Shown here: positions 40,209 through 49,966 of the stretch, in pieces
Layout of the letters: every line of letters starts with the position of its first letter
Numbering within the stretch: position 1 is the first letter of the stretch
Origin: Calothrix sp. PCC 7716
GTDB lineage: Bacteria; Cyanobacteriota; Cyanobacteriia; Cyanobacteriales; Nostocaceae
Length of the DNA: 64,000 nt
Assembly (NCBI RefSeq): GCF_019977735.1
Contig: NZ_AP025018.1
Location: 1,116,001-1,180,000 of the forward strand
Direction: 5' to 3'
Translations under genes and position numbers: made by a program
Notes under the pieces: generated by a model
Seen by the model: the letters and a program-made list of their open reading frames with translations, nothing else
Told to the model about the DNA's origin: nothing
Databases searched by the model: none

Positions 40209-43022
40209 TTAATTAATTTGTGAAGAGTGAGTTTTTAGTTTATTTAATTGCCGTTTTTTGGTAATTACAAAAACTGTGATTGTTGCAATTAAAAGGGCGG
40301 CGCCACTTGATGGTTCTGGAATTGAGGTATTTTTTAAGGGATTGTTTGGTTTTGTTAGGTTTTCTTTGCCTGATTCTACTTCGCGGTTAAAACGGTCTTT
40401 TTGGGCTTCGGCTTCTTTTAGCTGGCGCCGTTGTTCGTCGTTTACTAATACAATCATTGAAGAATATGGCGTAACTATTTTAAACCTTTTGGCTAGTTCA
40501 TGAATTGCATCGAGTTCTGTTAGTTGTTCTAAGTTTTTCTCGCGACTTAAACCTAATATTAGTTGTCTCGCTGCTAATGAGTCGAAAGCTTCAGATAGTG
40601 TGGTGGTAGGAGCGGTTAGTTTCTCCATGAACCATGCATAACCATCGATGACGCTAACGACGGTGTTACCTAGAGCAGATTTTGTTGCCTGTCGATAAAG
40701 TACTTCTTCTATATTTGTAGATACTCCCCCTCTACTATTTTCTATTGCTTTGAGGGTATTATCATCGTATGCTTTAGGAAGGGCGCCTAAATGTACCATC
40801 CACAATGGAGAGGTAACGGTAGGAAAATTCTTCTTGTCGTCGGATAGTTCGTAACTACCTTCGTCTGTCACTACCAAAATACCATCATATTTAGTATCTC
40901 CACGCAGTTTGTCAAATTGTTGCAACATTTCTTTAAGTTGCATGGCGCCGTAAAAGGTCATTTTTGCTGGTTTAAATTGGTTGATATCATCAATTCGCTT
41001 TGGTTCTGCTCCTGGAATAGATGTAATGTATAAATCAGCATCGTTATCGGATAGTTGATTATTGGCAAAACCTTTATTTTTAAGCCAGTTGAAGGTTTTT
41101 TCTAGTTCCTTGATGTGCGCGTTCATACTGCGGGAAGTATCAAGCACAATGGCAAAACGCTGATTTTGCGGTAATTTGTAATCTTGTTGAGCTAATGGTT
41201 TTGCTGTAATTTTGTAGTTTTCTGTAGAAGCTAACAATGTTGCTTCTTTAATTTGTGGTTGAGGCGCCTTGGAAGCTTGTATATATGCTTGTAACCAATT
41301 ATCTGTTTTTTGATGGTTGCCGTTAAAATTACGTTTTGTTTGTTTTGTCCAGAATATATTTCGTTTTTCGCCTAATTGTGGTAATGCCCAACCTTGATTT
41401 TGTCGCATCACTTTGTAAGTTAGCCACATATGCATTTCTTTGGGACGGTTAGGTTGAGAACTAATTTCTGCTGGTGTTCTTTCGGGTGGTATAGGAAATG
41501 CACGTAACCGATAATGTCTTGGCCCAACTTGTTCTAATAAAGCTGGGTCAATTGGTCTTTCTCGCTGCACTTGTTGATTATATACTTTTTGAGCGGCGCC
41601 GCGCGGAGAAACTACATATTCAAAGCGTTTAGATAAATCTGCTGTATCCCCTAACCAAATTCCTGTAATTACTGCACTTTCTGGTAGAGAAAACGAGTAA
41701 AATACTTCTTGTACATCTCTGGTTTTGTTTTCGTAAACCTCGTAAAGTTGTACGTCTGCCCAGTCTCCATGCTCTTTGACTGTAACTTCTTGCTCTCGTA
41801 ACCACACTTTTCTCTGATTGAGATTTAGTAAACCAGCTTTAGCTTCATCTAAGTTAGAAGTTGATTGTAATGCATGATTAACTGCTTCTTGTTCGCCTTT
41901 TTGTATTGGTGTGTCAAAAAATTGAGCATAAAGCTTCTCTGCTTTTTCGGTGTCACTCTCTACACCTTTGTATAAAAATGGTGACATTAATTGGTTGTAG
42001 AGATTTTGAATGTTTTTGCTAATTACACGAGAACCAGTCATGTGGTAATACATTACCTCAATTTGGTTACTATCCTTAACGCTGCTGAGGTACCGGTAAT
42101 TAGATAAATAAGCATTGACTAATCCGGAGCGTATCGTTTCTGATTTCGCAAGTAGTGTTTGACGGTTACTATCGGTTTGTGGAGTATTAGCAAGTAAAGA
42201 AAAAGCTTGAACTTGTGGTTGTTGTTGGAATGAGAAGAAAAGAGTTAGCGTGAAAATTGAAACTCCTAAAAATCCAGCAAATGCCTTTTTTACTCCATAC
42301 TGTGTAGCAAATGCTTTTAATATCTTGATTCCAGATGCAGTATATAAATATGCTACCAGAGATGGCATTGCTATAAATAAAGAACAAGTTATGCCAAAAA
42401 GTATCATACTTGCTGGTATCCACCCAAGAAGAGTTAGTACTGGGTATCGTATAAATGCATTCCAAAAATCAATAGCCCACTGAAACCTTAAAAATTCTGT
42501 TATTGACCAAGCTGCTACAGGTAACGCATAAAAACATAATATGGCACCAGCGTATATACCGAAAAACAGCATTAAACTATGTGTTAGCATTTGTACCCAT
42601 GCTATACTGCGCTTTTCACCGACGTATCCATATAGCATTTCCATCGCGAAAGCGGTAATACAAATTACTATACTTCCCAGAATTTGGATACTAGCAGGTG
42701 TAAGCTCTCGAAATATAAATAGCCGTAACCCACATAGTAAAACTAAAGGCGCCTCTACACCATAAAATAATCGCAGCAGTTCTCCAGGTTGTCTACTAAA
42801 TTGAGAGGCGCCGACAATAGTACAAGCTAAAGGCACTAATATTAATGTCGCTAAAGATATACAAAACTCAATGGGAACCTGTCCTGCAATAGTTGCTAAG
42901 ATTAGAAATATGCCAATGAACGGCAAAATACCCAAATATACAACCGACAGAAAAATAAGATTCCAACCCCAAAATATCAGGTGGGGTATTGTATTCATTA
43001 GGACATTTAAAATTTTTTTCAT
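40209..43022 (-). CDS. PEP-CTERM integral membrane protein (TIGR02921-like, VIT/vWA type)
   Basis: 937 residues. The N-terminal third has about eight membrane segments. The middle has a VIT-like stretch (VQEVFYSFSLPESAVITGIW, then VYNQQVQRERPIDPALLEQV), followed by a vWA-like region FAIVLDTSRSMNAHIKEL, where the metal-site pattern DTSRS replaces the usual DxSxS. The C-terminus has the exosortase sorting signal: IPEPSSGAAL, a hydrophobic stretch (LLIATITVFVI) and basic KKRQLNK. PEP-CTERM proteins are processed by exosortase in exopolysaccharide-producing bacteria. The start is ATG 43022. Function unknown; the family is mainly cyanobacterial. Confidence 0.88.
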   Translation of the reverse strand: MKKILNVLMNTIPHLIFWGWNLIFLSVVYLGILPFIGIFLILATIAGQVPIEFCISLATLILVPLACTIVGASQFSRQPGELLRLFYGVEAPLVLLCGLRLFIFRELTPASIQILGSIVICITAFAMEMLYGYVGEKRSIAWVQMLTHSLMLFFGIYAGAILCFYALPVAAWSITEFLRFQWAIDFWNAFIRYPVLTLLGWIPASMILFGITCSLFIAMPSLVAYLYTASGIKILKAFATQYGVKKAFAGFLGVSIFTLTLFFSFQQQPQVQAFSLLANTPQTDSNRQTLLAKSETIRSGLVNAYLSNYRYLSSVKDSNQIEVMYYHMTGSRVISKNIQNLYNQLMSPFLYKGVESDTEKAEKLYAQFFDTPIQKGEQEAVNHALQSTSNLDEAKAGLLNLNQRKVWLREQEVTVKEHGDWADVQLYEVYENKTRDVQEVFYSFSLPESAVITGIWLGDTADLSKRFEYVVSPRGAAQKVYNQQVQRERPIDPALLEQVGPRHYRLRAFPIPPERTPAEISSQPNRPKEMHMWLTYKVMRQNQGWALPQLGEKRNIFWTKQTKRNFNGNHQKTDNWLQAYIQASKAPQPQIKEATLLASTENYKITAKPLAQQDYKLPQNQRFAIVLDTSRSMNAHIKELEKTFNWLKNKGFANNQLSDNDADLYITSIPGAEPKRIDDINQFKPAKMTFYGAMQLKEMLQQFDKLRGDTKYDGILVVTDEGSYELSDDKKNFPTVTSPLWMVHLGALPKAYDDNTLKAIENSRGGVSTNIEEVLYRQATKSALGNTVVSVIDGYAWFMEKLTAPTTTLSEAFDSLAARQLILGLSREKNLEQLTELDAIHELAKRFKIVTPYSSMIVLVNDEQRRQLKEAEAQKDRFNREVESGKENLTKPNNPLKNTSIPEPSSGAALLIATITVFVITKKRQLNKLKTHSSQIN

Positions 43023-43786
43023 ATCTGGGTTTCATTGATTGTATTTATCGCAAAAATTCCTGGCTTATTGAATAAGTCAGGAATCTAATTTTTCGTGTCG
43101 TGGAATCTATATATATTAGTCTCCCCAAATTCATGTTGGAACTAACAGATACACCAGATATTTACCTAATTCCAGAAAAGTCACTTAAAATTTAACACAA
43201 AAGGTTTACGCACAAATAATATCAATGATAACAATATGAATAAAATGTTATGTTACTGAATGTAGTGGTTCGTGTCAAAAATTGTGAGGTGTCGTAGCAT
43301 AGCTCACCGGAATGCACCTTGAAGGGCAAGGGTGGCACTGCCCACCCTACGCAGGAATAAGTATTACAAGCTCTTTAATTCTCGATAAGCCCAAGGTGCA
43401 AGATGTCAGATAGGCATCTCGCTTGTGCAATAATATATTTTTTTACCACAGAGACACAGAGTACACAAAGAAAGAGGTAAGAAAAAAGGAAGAAAAATTT
43501 AAACAATCAATAATATTTTAAAGATTATATAAATTTTTATCAGATTGAGAAACTTTATATTGTGGAAACTGTACTACTGTTTAATATGCCAATTAGTCTT
43601 CTATCGGCACAAAAACTTAAAGTTTGTTTAGCAAACGTCAATTGATATTCATTTAAAGCTTTAAAATTCCCCCTAACCCGCCTTCTTAAGGAGGGAAAGA
43701 GTATTTTTATCTCCTACTTAATTAGAGGAAAACAGTATTTATAGCCCCCCTTATTAAGGGGGGTTGGGGGGATTAAAGCTCAAAAT
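43023..43786. other. 764-bp spacer, repeats only
   Basis: No gene seen. It contains a GGTGGCACTGCCCACC hairpin (43329-43350), a family C element TTACCACAGAGACACAGAGT (43442-43475) and a large inverted element at 43657-43780. The last has AGCTTTAAAA and TTAAAGCT ends and CCCCCTAACCCGCC / GGGGGGTTGGGGGG arms, related to 24456-24537. Confidence 0.6.
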
Positions 43787-44627
43787 TTAAAAACCAAAAG
43801 CTAAAGCATCAAGCATATATTGACTATTTTCACGTCCAATTTCTAAATAAATTTCCAATAACTCTTCATAAGCACTTTCTCCCCCTATTATGCTCCAAAA
43901 CTCGTTGCCAATAATAACAGCTTCGTTAAAAGGTGTATATTGTAATGCCATTGAATGTTTATAACTAGTTCTGTTTGTACCATAAGAATTATAAGGCATA
44001 GCATAATAAGTTTTGAGATTCTGACGATTTTTCTCGCGCAGCAAGTTAAATCTTAAAAGACGTTGTGTGACTTCCAAGCATTGCCCTTTATTTGGTTTAG
44101 GAGATTTTATTTCAAATAAAAGCTCTTTGTCATCTTTGGTAAGAATATACAAATCAGCGCGCGCTTTCTTTGTCTCTAAGTCATCAGTACGTTTTGCATT
44201 TAGTACTGCTGTTACCATCTCTTCAAAAGAAGGTTTAGATTTTTTTTGTTTTAGCTACAGATTCATAATATTCTTTCTGACGTTCAGCTTCTGCAAAAGC
44301 TGCAAGACTTACTTGTTCTTCAATATCGTAACTACGACGCGCATCTTGATGATGTTCTAACGCAATTAAACGCGCGCATTCTTCAAAAGAATTACCTAAT
44401 CTTGTACTTAAACCGCGCTCAAATTCATTAATCCGAATAATTTCTGTTGGAATTAATGCTGCTTGAAATGGCTTTAATTGTCCCTTTGGTGAAACCCTTA
44501 ATAAATATTCTTCAGCAGTACTTGGCTTGATAATTTCACGGTCTTTGTATGCATCTATAAGTCCTTTAATAAATCCTTCTAAGTAGCCTTTTATTAATTC
44601 TCGTGTCTTTGTACTAATTGATGTCAT
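43787..44627 (-). pseudogene. TdeIII-like type II restriction endonuclease, interrupted by a frameshift
   Basis: Two consecutive frames (44627-44235, 130 codons; 44218-43787, 143 codons) together match one nuclease of about 278 residues. The first ends AKTKKI at a stop. Removing one A from the A8 run (44247-44240, minus-strand sense) joins it to SKPSFEEM and then VTAVLNAKRTDD. The second part has the nuclease core ARADLYILTKDDKELLFEIK followed by SPKPNKGQ (D...ExK). TdeIII-type enzymes cut GGNCC; that specificity is only inferred from the resemblance. It lies 10 bp downstream of the cytosine methyltransferase gene. Everything outside the single base is intact, so this may be recent, phase-variable, or rescued by slippage. 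Confidence 0.75.
44240..44247 (-). other. A8 homopolymer at the restriction gene frameshift
   Basis: Eight T on the plus strand, i.e. ACAAAAAAAATC in the coding sense. Seven A would give a continuous reading frame across both halves of the nuclease gene. Such tracts are prone to replication slippage and polymerase slippage. Confidence 0.8.
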
Positions 44628-44637
44628 ATTTATATAA

Positions 44638-46011
44638 TTATAAAATTATTTGTAGTAATTCTTTCGCTATATTATAAACAACAGGAACTGAAACAGCGTT
44701 TCCAAACTGATGTTTAGCTGTAGATTCATTATTATTTATCTGAAACCATTCAGGAAAACCTTGTAATTTTGCATAATCTTGTGCAGTTAGTGGTTTAAAT
44801 TTTTTCGGTTGGTAAATTTCTTTTATAAATGTTTGCTTAAATGCTTCTGGCTTTTGGCATTCTATAGAAATTGTTGCCACAAAATCTCTAGTTCCTGTTG
44901 CTGTTAAAGTACCTATTGCGTATGCATGAGGTAAGTAAATTTTCGATACATTATTAATGCCTGAAGAAATTTTAGAATTAACAAATTCATACCCTTGGTC
45001 TTCAACGTACTTCAGAATTTCTTTTGAAATTAAAATATCAATTTCTTCTTTTTTTAAATCAGGAATTAATTGTTCTAATACTTTAAAGCTTAAAGGGTTT
45101 CCATCTTTTGCCCCATATATTTTTTTCCTTCTATTTCTAAGAATGGTTTTACAAATCAATTTTTCTTTAATACTGGTTTCGATTAAATCCCAAGAGTGAA
45201 TAGTTGTATGTCCATCTCTAATATCGGCAAATGTAAAAAAATCATTGAGTTCGTCAATTTTCTGAAATCTATTTCTGGAAGCAGGTATTTTCCCATCCTC
45301 AAATAAAATATCTGAAGAAAACTTTTTCTTGACAAAATTGCTACGTTGGATACCAGGAATAACATCGTAAAGTTTTAAATGTTTTCTCAATGGTTTGGGA
45401 AATGTAAAACTCCAGGCATTTTCAATATCGTTTCTTATGCCAACAATAAATATTCTATCCCTATCTTGTGGTAACCCAAAATCATAAGAATTTAAAACTT
45501 GATATTTAATTATATAGCCCGCTTGTGTTAAATTAGTTATAATATAGTTTAAGCTAGCTCTGTTTCTAGGCTCTGTCAAACCTTTGACGTTTTCAAATAT
45601 AAATGCTTTTGGCTGGTTTTGTTTTACTAATTTAAAAACATTAAACCAAAGTTGTCCTCTTGGGTCGTTCAAACCTAGTAATTTTCCTGCTATTGACCAC
45701 GGTTGACAGGGTACTCCACCCACCAAGATATCTATTTGTTCAAAGGGTAATTTATCAATGTTTGTGATATCTCCTAAATATATCTCTTCAGAATTACATT
45801 TTATAAAATTATTTTGATATGTTTTAATAGCTTCTTTATCTATTTCTGAATATCCTAAACATCGCCCTCCTAATTCTTCCAGAGGGATTCTAAATCCTCC
45901 TATACCAGCAAATAAGTCTACAAAAGTAAATTTAGAAGCGCATACTTTAATATTAGTTGGTTGGAATAGTTGAAATAATTCTAGTTGTTGACCATAAATG
46001 CCTGTTTCCAT
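44638..46011 (-). CDS. DNA (cytosine-5-)-methyltransferase
   Basis: 457 residues. C5-methyltransferase motifs in order: FVDLFAGIGGFRIPLEELGG (I), YSEIDKEA (II), GGVPCQPWSIAGK with the catalytic Cys (IV), FIFENVKGL (VI), LPQDRDRIFIVGIR (VIII), a target-recognition region at about 200-370, KLQGFPEWF (IX) and HQFGNAVSVPV (X). The methyl group protects DNA from the paired nuclease gene directly downstream (10 bp gap). The target is not readable from sequence; GGNCC is the guess if the nuclease truly resembles TdeIII. The start is ATG 46011. Confidence 0.95.
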   Translation of the reverse strand: METGIYGQQLELFQLFQPTNIKVCASKFTFVDLFAGIGGFRIPLEELGGRCLGYSEIDKEAIKTYQNNFIKCNSEEIYLGDITNIDKLPFEQIDILVGGVPCQPWSIAGKLLGLNDPRGQLWFNVFKLVKQNQPKAFIFENVKGLTEPRNRASLNYIITNLTQAGYIIKYQVLNSYDFGLPQDRDRIFIVGIRNDIENAWSFTFPKPLRKHLKLYDVIPGIQRSNFVKKKFSSDILFEDGKIPASRNRFQKIDELNDFFTFADIRDGHTTIHSWDLIETSIKEKLICKTILRNRRKKIYGAKDGNPLSFKVLEQLIPDLKKEEIDILISKEILKYVEDQGYEFVNSKISSGINNVSKIYLPHAYAIGTLTATGTRDFVATISIECQKPEAFKQTFIKEIYQPKKFKPLTAQDYAKLQGFPEWFQINNNESTAKHQFGNAVSVPVVYNIAKELLQIIL

Positions 46012-46173
46012 CTTACTTTCGGCGCCGCTATATTTAGCCGTTATATTTAGAAGTTGTCCAATAAATTATAAATCATAAGATAATACATTTTTGCTATATG
46101 TTACAATAATTTATCATACTACACAAGACTGGAGATAAAATTTAGTGCGTAGTAAGTAGCATAAAGAACTTTT

Positions 46174-46200
46174 TCACCACGGAGGCACGGAGACACAGAG
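46174..46200. repeat. Dispersed repeat, family C
   Basis: CACCACGGAGGCACGGAGAC followed by ACAGAG, in the divergent space between the methyltransferase gene and a small plus-strand gene. Confidence 0.65.
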
Positions 46201-46261
46201 AGTAACAGTTATAAGTTACAATAATTATCGATACTTGTCTTTGAATCAGGAAAATTTAGAA

Positions 46262-46531
46262 ATGCCTTTTAGCAGTTATAAAAGTATCAGTGCTGTTGCC
46301 AAAGAATATATTATTAAATACGTTAGAAAAGATTTTATTGTTGAAACTGATTTTACTATCAGTCAAACTTTTCGGGACGAGGTAGATTTAACATTTAATG
46401 TAAACTCCAATATTTTTACTCAAAATAAAACTTTTTATACAATTCAAGAATTGGAGCGGTTGTTTGCTGCGATTAATTATATTTTTAAAGAATGTGAGTT
46501 GCAATTAGATAATATTACACAACAATTGTAG
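46262..46531 (+). CDS. Hypothetical protein
   Basis: 89 residues from ATG 46262, with AGGAAAAT upstream; the frame extends to a TTG at 46235. Readable segments: SISAVAKEYIIKYVRKDFIV, ISQTFRDEVDLTFNVNSN and YTIQELERLFAAINYIFKEC. It looks like a small alpha/beta soluble protein. I do not recognise the family; it may be a fragment or accessory of the restriction-modification region. Confidence 0.55.
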   Translation: MPFSSYKSISAVAKEYIIKYVRKDFIVETDFTISQTFRDEVDLTFNVNSNIFTQNKTFYTIQELERLFAAINYIFKECELQLDNITQQL

Positions 46532-46581
46532 GGTGGGCACTGCCCACCTTACTATAACAGGCAGGATGCCTGTTCCACAAG
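46528..46581. repeat. Two hairpin repeats in tandem
   Basis: GTAGGGTGGGCACTGCCCAC and CTTAC (46528-46552) is followed by a family A copy CAGGCAGGATGCCTGTTCCA then CAAG (46558-46581). Located between the convergent small gene and the GH65 gene. Confidence 0.8.
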
Positions 46582-46586
46582 ATGTG

Positions 46587-48830
46587 TTATGCTGCCAGAT
46601 TTAACAAGGAGACAGAATTTTGTTCTTGATGTTGTTGAGTTACTTCTTCGGAAGTTAAATCAAACTCATAACAATGATTTTGCCACTGCAGTTTGAATTT
46701 TAAGCGTTTCCATGTTGGTGGAAGGTTGGGACAGGCAATGGGACCAAATGGTGCGATGCGAATACCAGCAAATCCAAATACTACTGCTTGCCATACACCT
46801 CCTGCACTTGCTGCATGAATTCCTTCTGCTGCATTTTTGCGTGTGTCTTCTAAGTCTACTAATGCCGCGCGCAAAAAGTGAGTATAAGCTTCTTCTACTT
46901 GATTCATGTCGCAAGCCATTATGGCATTAATTGCTGGACCCAAGGAAGAACCATAAGTATGGTCGGTACGAGGACTGTAATAATTCCAGTTTGCTTGCAA
47001 TGTTTTTGTATCGCAGCGTAAATTGGGTGAGGAGTGGCGCCCAATATTTCGCAGTAAATACAGTAACATCAAAACATCGGGTTGTTTGAGAATCTGTTTT
47101 TCATTGGTTGCTTCGATACCTAAGAGTGCTTGCATTGACTTGGTGCGTGGTTCATAGTCTTCTAGGTCTACATCTTCTAAGTCAAAAAAGCCTTCAAATT
47201 GTTCAATTAAACCAGTTTCAGCATCTTGGTTTACATATAAACGATATTCTATTTCCGTCCAACGGTCGAGTCGAACATCGTTCAATTTTAATTTTTGGTC
47301 TATATGTAATGCTGTTTCTGGAGATTTTTCTTGTAACCACTCCCATAAATGTAACGCCGCGCGGAGATGCCACCGTACCATAACATTAGTAAAGGCGTTA
47401 TTATTTACCCGGTCGTGATTTTCATCGGGTCCAATTACATCTAAAATATCGTAACCACAGCGTGCTTCATTCCACTCAACACGACTTTCCCAAAAAGCTG
47501 CTGTCTCAAGAATTATAGACGCACCATAATTTACCATCCAATCATCATCACCTGTGGCTTTCCAATACTGCCATATCGCATAAGCAACATCGGTGTTTAT
47601 ATGAACTTCAATATCACCGCACCAAATTCGTATTTGCTCACCTGTGACTGATGGTACCCAACGAGGTGTTGTTTCATCTCCTGTATCCGCACTTTCCCAT
47701 GCATACATAGCACCCTTATAACCAGCTTCTCCAGCTTTACGTCGGGCGCCTGCAAGCGTATTATACCGATATTCGAGCAAGTTACGCGCGATTTGTGGCT
47801 GAGTGAAAGTAAAGAATGGCATTGCAAAAATTTCGGTATCCCAAAATATGTGTCCGCGATAAGCAAACCCCGAAAGCGTTTTGGGTGGGATACTTACTGT
47901 ATTATCTCGATAAGGCGCCGCAGCCAAAAGTTGAAATAAACTAAAACGAACACTTACCTGTGCTTGTTCGTCTCCCTCAATTACAATATCGCTGGTTTCC
48001 CAAACTTGTTCCCATGCTGCAATATGCGCTGCCAGCAATGTACTATAGTTAGGCGCCTCATTTAACCTATCACATGCCGCAACTAACGGATTTTCTACCT
48101 CACGTGATGTAAATACAGTTACTATTTTTTCTAAAGATATAGTTTGCCCTGGTACGCAAGCAAATGTTTTATTTAAATCATTACCTTCTGATACCAACTT
48201 TGTAGCCATACCAAGCTGAATATTAGAATGCCTAGTTTGACTATGTAACCAAATATAATTATTTTTATTACCTTTACTTAATAGTTCCCAATGCTGAACT
48301 CCCTGGTTATCAGCATCATTAAAACACGTTTCTATAGAAATATCACCAGTAAAATCAACCGATGTAACCGTAACACGAACAGCCATAACATGCTGGTCTG
48401 CTAAAGAAGCAAATCTTTCAAAGTGCAAATCTATTGTATGACCACAAGGCGCCCGCCAGCGAATATCGCGACTAATCAAACCCAACCGCATATCAAGTCT
48501 TCTTTCATACTTGATAACCGTTCCCGCATCTAAACGAAAAGCTTCTCCAGCTACCTTAATAACCAAAGGCAACCAACTGGGTACATTAACAAGTTCAGTT
48601 TTACCTATAGCAACATCATCATAAACTCCGTTGATGAATGTTGCCGCACAATCACCCGGATAACCCTCCTCAAAGGTTCCGCGTGTTCCTAAATACCCAT
48701 TACCTAGTGTAAATACAGTCTCGTGATGATGTAATTTGTTACGGTCAAATGTTGTCTCAATAACATTCCAACCAGCGGTATCAACACAGAGACGATTTTG
48801 TAACAAATCTGGGGTGAAAGTATTAATCAT
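46587..48830 (-). CDS. Glycoside hydrolase family 65 disaccharide phosphorylase
   Basis: Inverting phosphorylase of the maltose/trehalose/kojibiose phosphorylase family: disaccharide plus phosphate gives beta-glucose-1-phosphate plus glucose. 747 residues from ATG 48830 (MINTFTPDLL). The frame runs to 48950, but the extra 40 residues are not family-like. N-terminal beta-sandwich with ETVFTLGNGYLGTRGTFEEG, then the (alpha/alpha)6 barrel with FRGHIFWDTEIF-type sequence (GFAYRGHIFWDTEIFAMPFF). The catalytic acid is Glu470 in IGPDENHDRVNNNAFTN. No beta-phosphoglucomutase gene is adjacent. Which disaccharide it uses cannot be decided by eye. Confidence 0.9.
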   Translation of the reverse strand: MINTFTPDLLQNRLCVDTAGWNVIETTFDRNKLHHHETVFTLGNGYLGTRGTFEEGYPGDCAATFINGVYDDVAIGKTELVNVPSWLPLVIKVAGEAFRLDAGTVIKYERRLDMRLGLISRDIRWRAPCGHTIDLHFERFASLADQHVMAVRVTVTSVDFTGDISIETCFNDADNQGVQHWELLSKGNKNNYIWLHSQTRHSNIQLGMATKLVSEGNDLNKTFACVPGQTISLEKIVTVFTSREVENPLVAACDRLNEAPNYSTLLAAHIAAWEQVWETSDIVIEGDEQAQVSVRFSLFQLLAAAPYRDNTVSIPPKTLSGFAYRGHIFWDTEIFAMPFFTFTQPQIARNLLEYRYNTLAGARRKAGEAGYKGAMYAWESADTGDETTPRWVPSVTGEQIRIWCGDIEVHINTDVAYAIWQYWKATGDDDWMVNYGASIILETAAFWESRVEWNEARCGYDILDVIGPDENHDRVNNNAFTNVMVRWHLRAALHLWEWLQEKSPETALHIDQKLKLNDVRLDRWTEIEYRLYVNQDAETGLIEQFEGFFDLEDVDLEDYEPRTKSMQALLGIEATNEKQILKQPDVLMLLYLLRNIGRHSSPNLRCDTKTLQANWNYYSPRTDHTYGSSLGPAINAIMACDMNQVEEAYTHFLRAALVDLEDTRKNAAEGIHAASAGGVWQAVVFGFAGIRIAPFGPIACPNLPPTWKRLKFKLQWQNHCYEFDLTSEEVTQQHQEQNSVSLLNLAA

Positions 48831-49283
48831 AATTAGACACAATCCTGAAGTAAAGCCGAAAGTCTCGTCTGTTGGATTGTAGGCAAAAAAACAATAGCGG
48901 AGAAAGTTATTGAGTAAACGCTCTTTCTCCGTCAAATCGAACACAATCAAGCCTAAATAGGCATTTTTTACTAGTTTTATTTCTCGCCTACATCCGTCTA
49001 TAGATAGGTTTCCTTAATTACCATCTAAAAAACTGATTATCACTCAAAACTATATAAAGCTAAACATTTCGCAATGCTTTATACAAATCTACATAATTAT
49101 CTCATAAAATTAAAACATCTTTAATCAGCCAGAAGGTATATCTATAAACAATTCTACTTTCTCTTGAGTGTATATATGCCGAAACGCTCTCAGTTTACAA
49201 CTTATTATTACTTCACACTCATGAAGGCGCCTTCACTCTTCAGACTTTATCCACTCGCTTATTATCAGGGGTGATTGCCCTGA
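48831..49283. other. AT-rich spacer upstream of the GH65 gene
   Basis: 453 bp with no gene. The first 120 bp continue the GH65 frame as an unlikely N-terminal extension. The rest is AT-rich and presumably holds the GH65 promoter. None of the named repeat families is seen. Confidence 0.4.
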
Positions 49284-49472
49284 TTTGAAAAATCAATCGA
49301 TTTTCTAAATGATTTGATAATAGATGCAGCAACTACACTACGAAACTTTGGCGCCAGTACAACAGCAATGCTTGATGGTGGTGCAAGTACTAATATAATC
49401 ATTGGTGGTAAACCTTTAATTTCTACAAATCGCCTTATACCACACGCAATAGCTATATATTCAGGGAGATAA
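49284..49472 (+). pseudogene. Remnant of a phosphodiester glycosidase (NAGPA) domain
   Basis: A 62-codon plus-strand frame with no start codon. It reads IIDAATTLRNFGASTTAMLD and GGASTNIIIGGKPLISTNRL, ending IPHAIAIYSGR and a stop. This matches the C-terminal block of the NAGPA/DUF2233 domain (compare NALNLDGGSSTNIYLGG in the gene at 3829-5925). Everything upstream of the last 60 residues is missing. A minus-strand frame over the same DNA (49534-49265) is its shadow. Confidence 0.65.
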
Positions 49473-49578
49473 TGATATGTACCTTGAAGACATAACTTTT
49501 GGTAGAGACTGTAAACAATATTAATAATCATCATTATATTGGGAACAATAATTAATAAGTGGTTATTAAAGGATTGCC

Positions 49579-49893
49579 ATGTCTCGAATTATACAAGTAT
49601 TACAAAATTCATTGATTCGCATTGCGGCTTTTCTATCGGTAGCACTAAAAAGTATCGGTAATCTGTTTAAAGGTATTTCTGGTTTCCTTGGAAACGTTTT
49701 TGGATTCAGCGAAAGCGACTCTCAATATTACTTAGAAAAGGATGATTCACAAGGTGTTAAGCGTTCGGAACCAAAACCAATGCTTACAACAGACCAAAAA
49801 ACAAGCTTTGAACCACCTGCTAATCGGCGCCGTACCAACAACAAGCAGATGGATTATTATTTGAAGATGGCGCAAGAAATTAAAAAAGGTTAA
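49579..49893 (+). CDS. Small hypothetical protein with hydrophobic N-terminus
   Basis: 104 residues. The first 50 (LIRIAAFLSVALKSIGNLFK then GISGFLGNVFGFSES) form an amphipathic or membrane-associated region; the rest is polar and basic (PPANRRRTNNKQMDYYLKMA). The pattern is common in small cyanobacterial proteins of unknown role. ATG 49579 stands alone with no close ribosome site. It may attach to a membrane surface. Confidence 0.65.
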   Translation: MSRIIQVLQNSLIRIAAFLSVALKSIGNLFKGISGFLGNVFGFSESDSQYYLEKDDSQGVKRSEPKPMLTTDQKTSFEPPANRRRTNNKQMDYYLKMAQEIKKG

Positions 49894-49928
49894 AAGCCTG
49901 GTTTGTAATCAAAATATTGATTGTTATT

Positions 49929-49956
49929 GTAGAGACGTTACATGTAACGTCTCTAC
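49929..49956. repeat. Perfect 28-bp palindrome, family D
   Basis: GTAGAGACGTTACATGTAAC followed by GTCTCTAC. The same GTAGAGACG...CGTCTCTAC frame occurs at 22956-22983 and 57950-57979 with different centres. It ends 10 bases upstream of the phosphotransferase start. Confidence 0.9.
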
Positions 49957-49966
49957 ATTGTTTTTT

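Noticed and set aside
42187-42483. Two small frames inside the PEP-CTERM gene
   Set aside because: Out-of-frame shadows of membrane segments in the real gene.
48831-48950. 40-residue N-terminal extension of the GH65 enzyme
   Set aside because: Sequence is not family-like and a normal start exists at 48830.
49265-49534. 89-codon minus-strand frame
   Set aside because: Shadow of the plus-strand phosphodiester glycosidase remnant, whose translation matches a known domain while this one does not.
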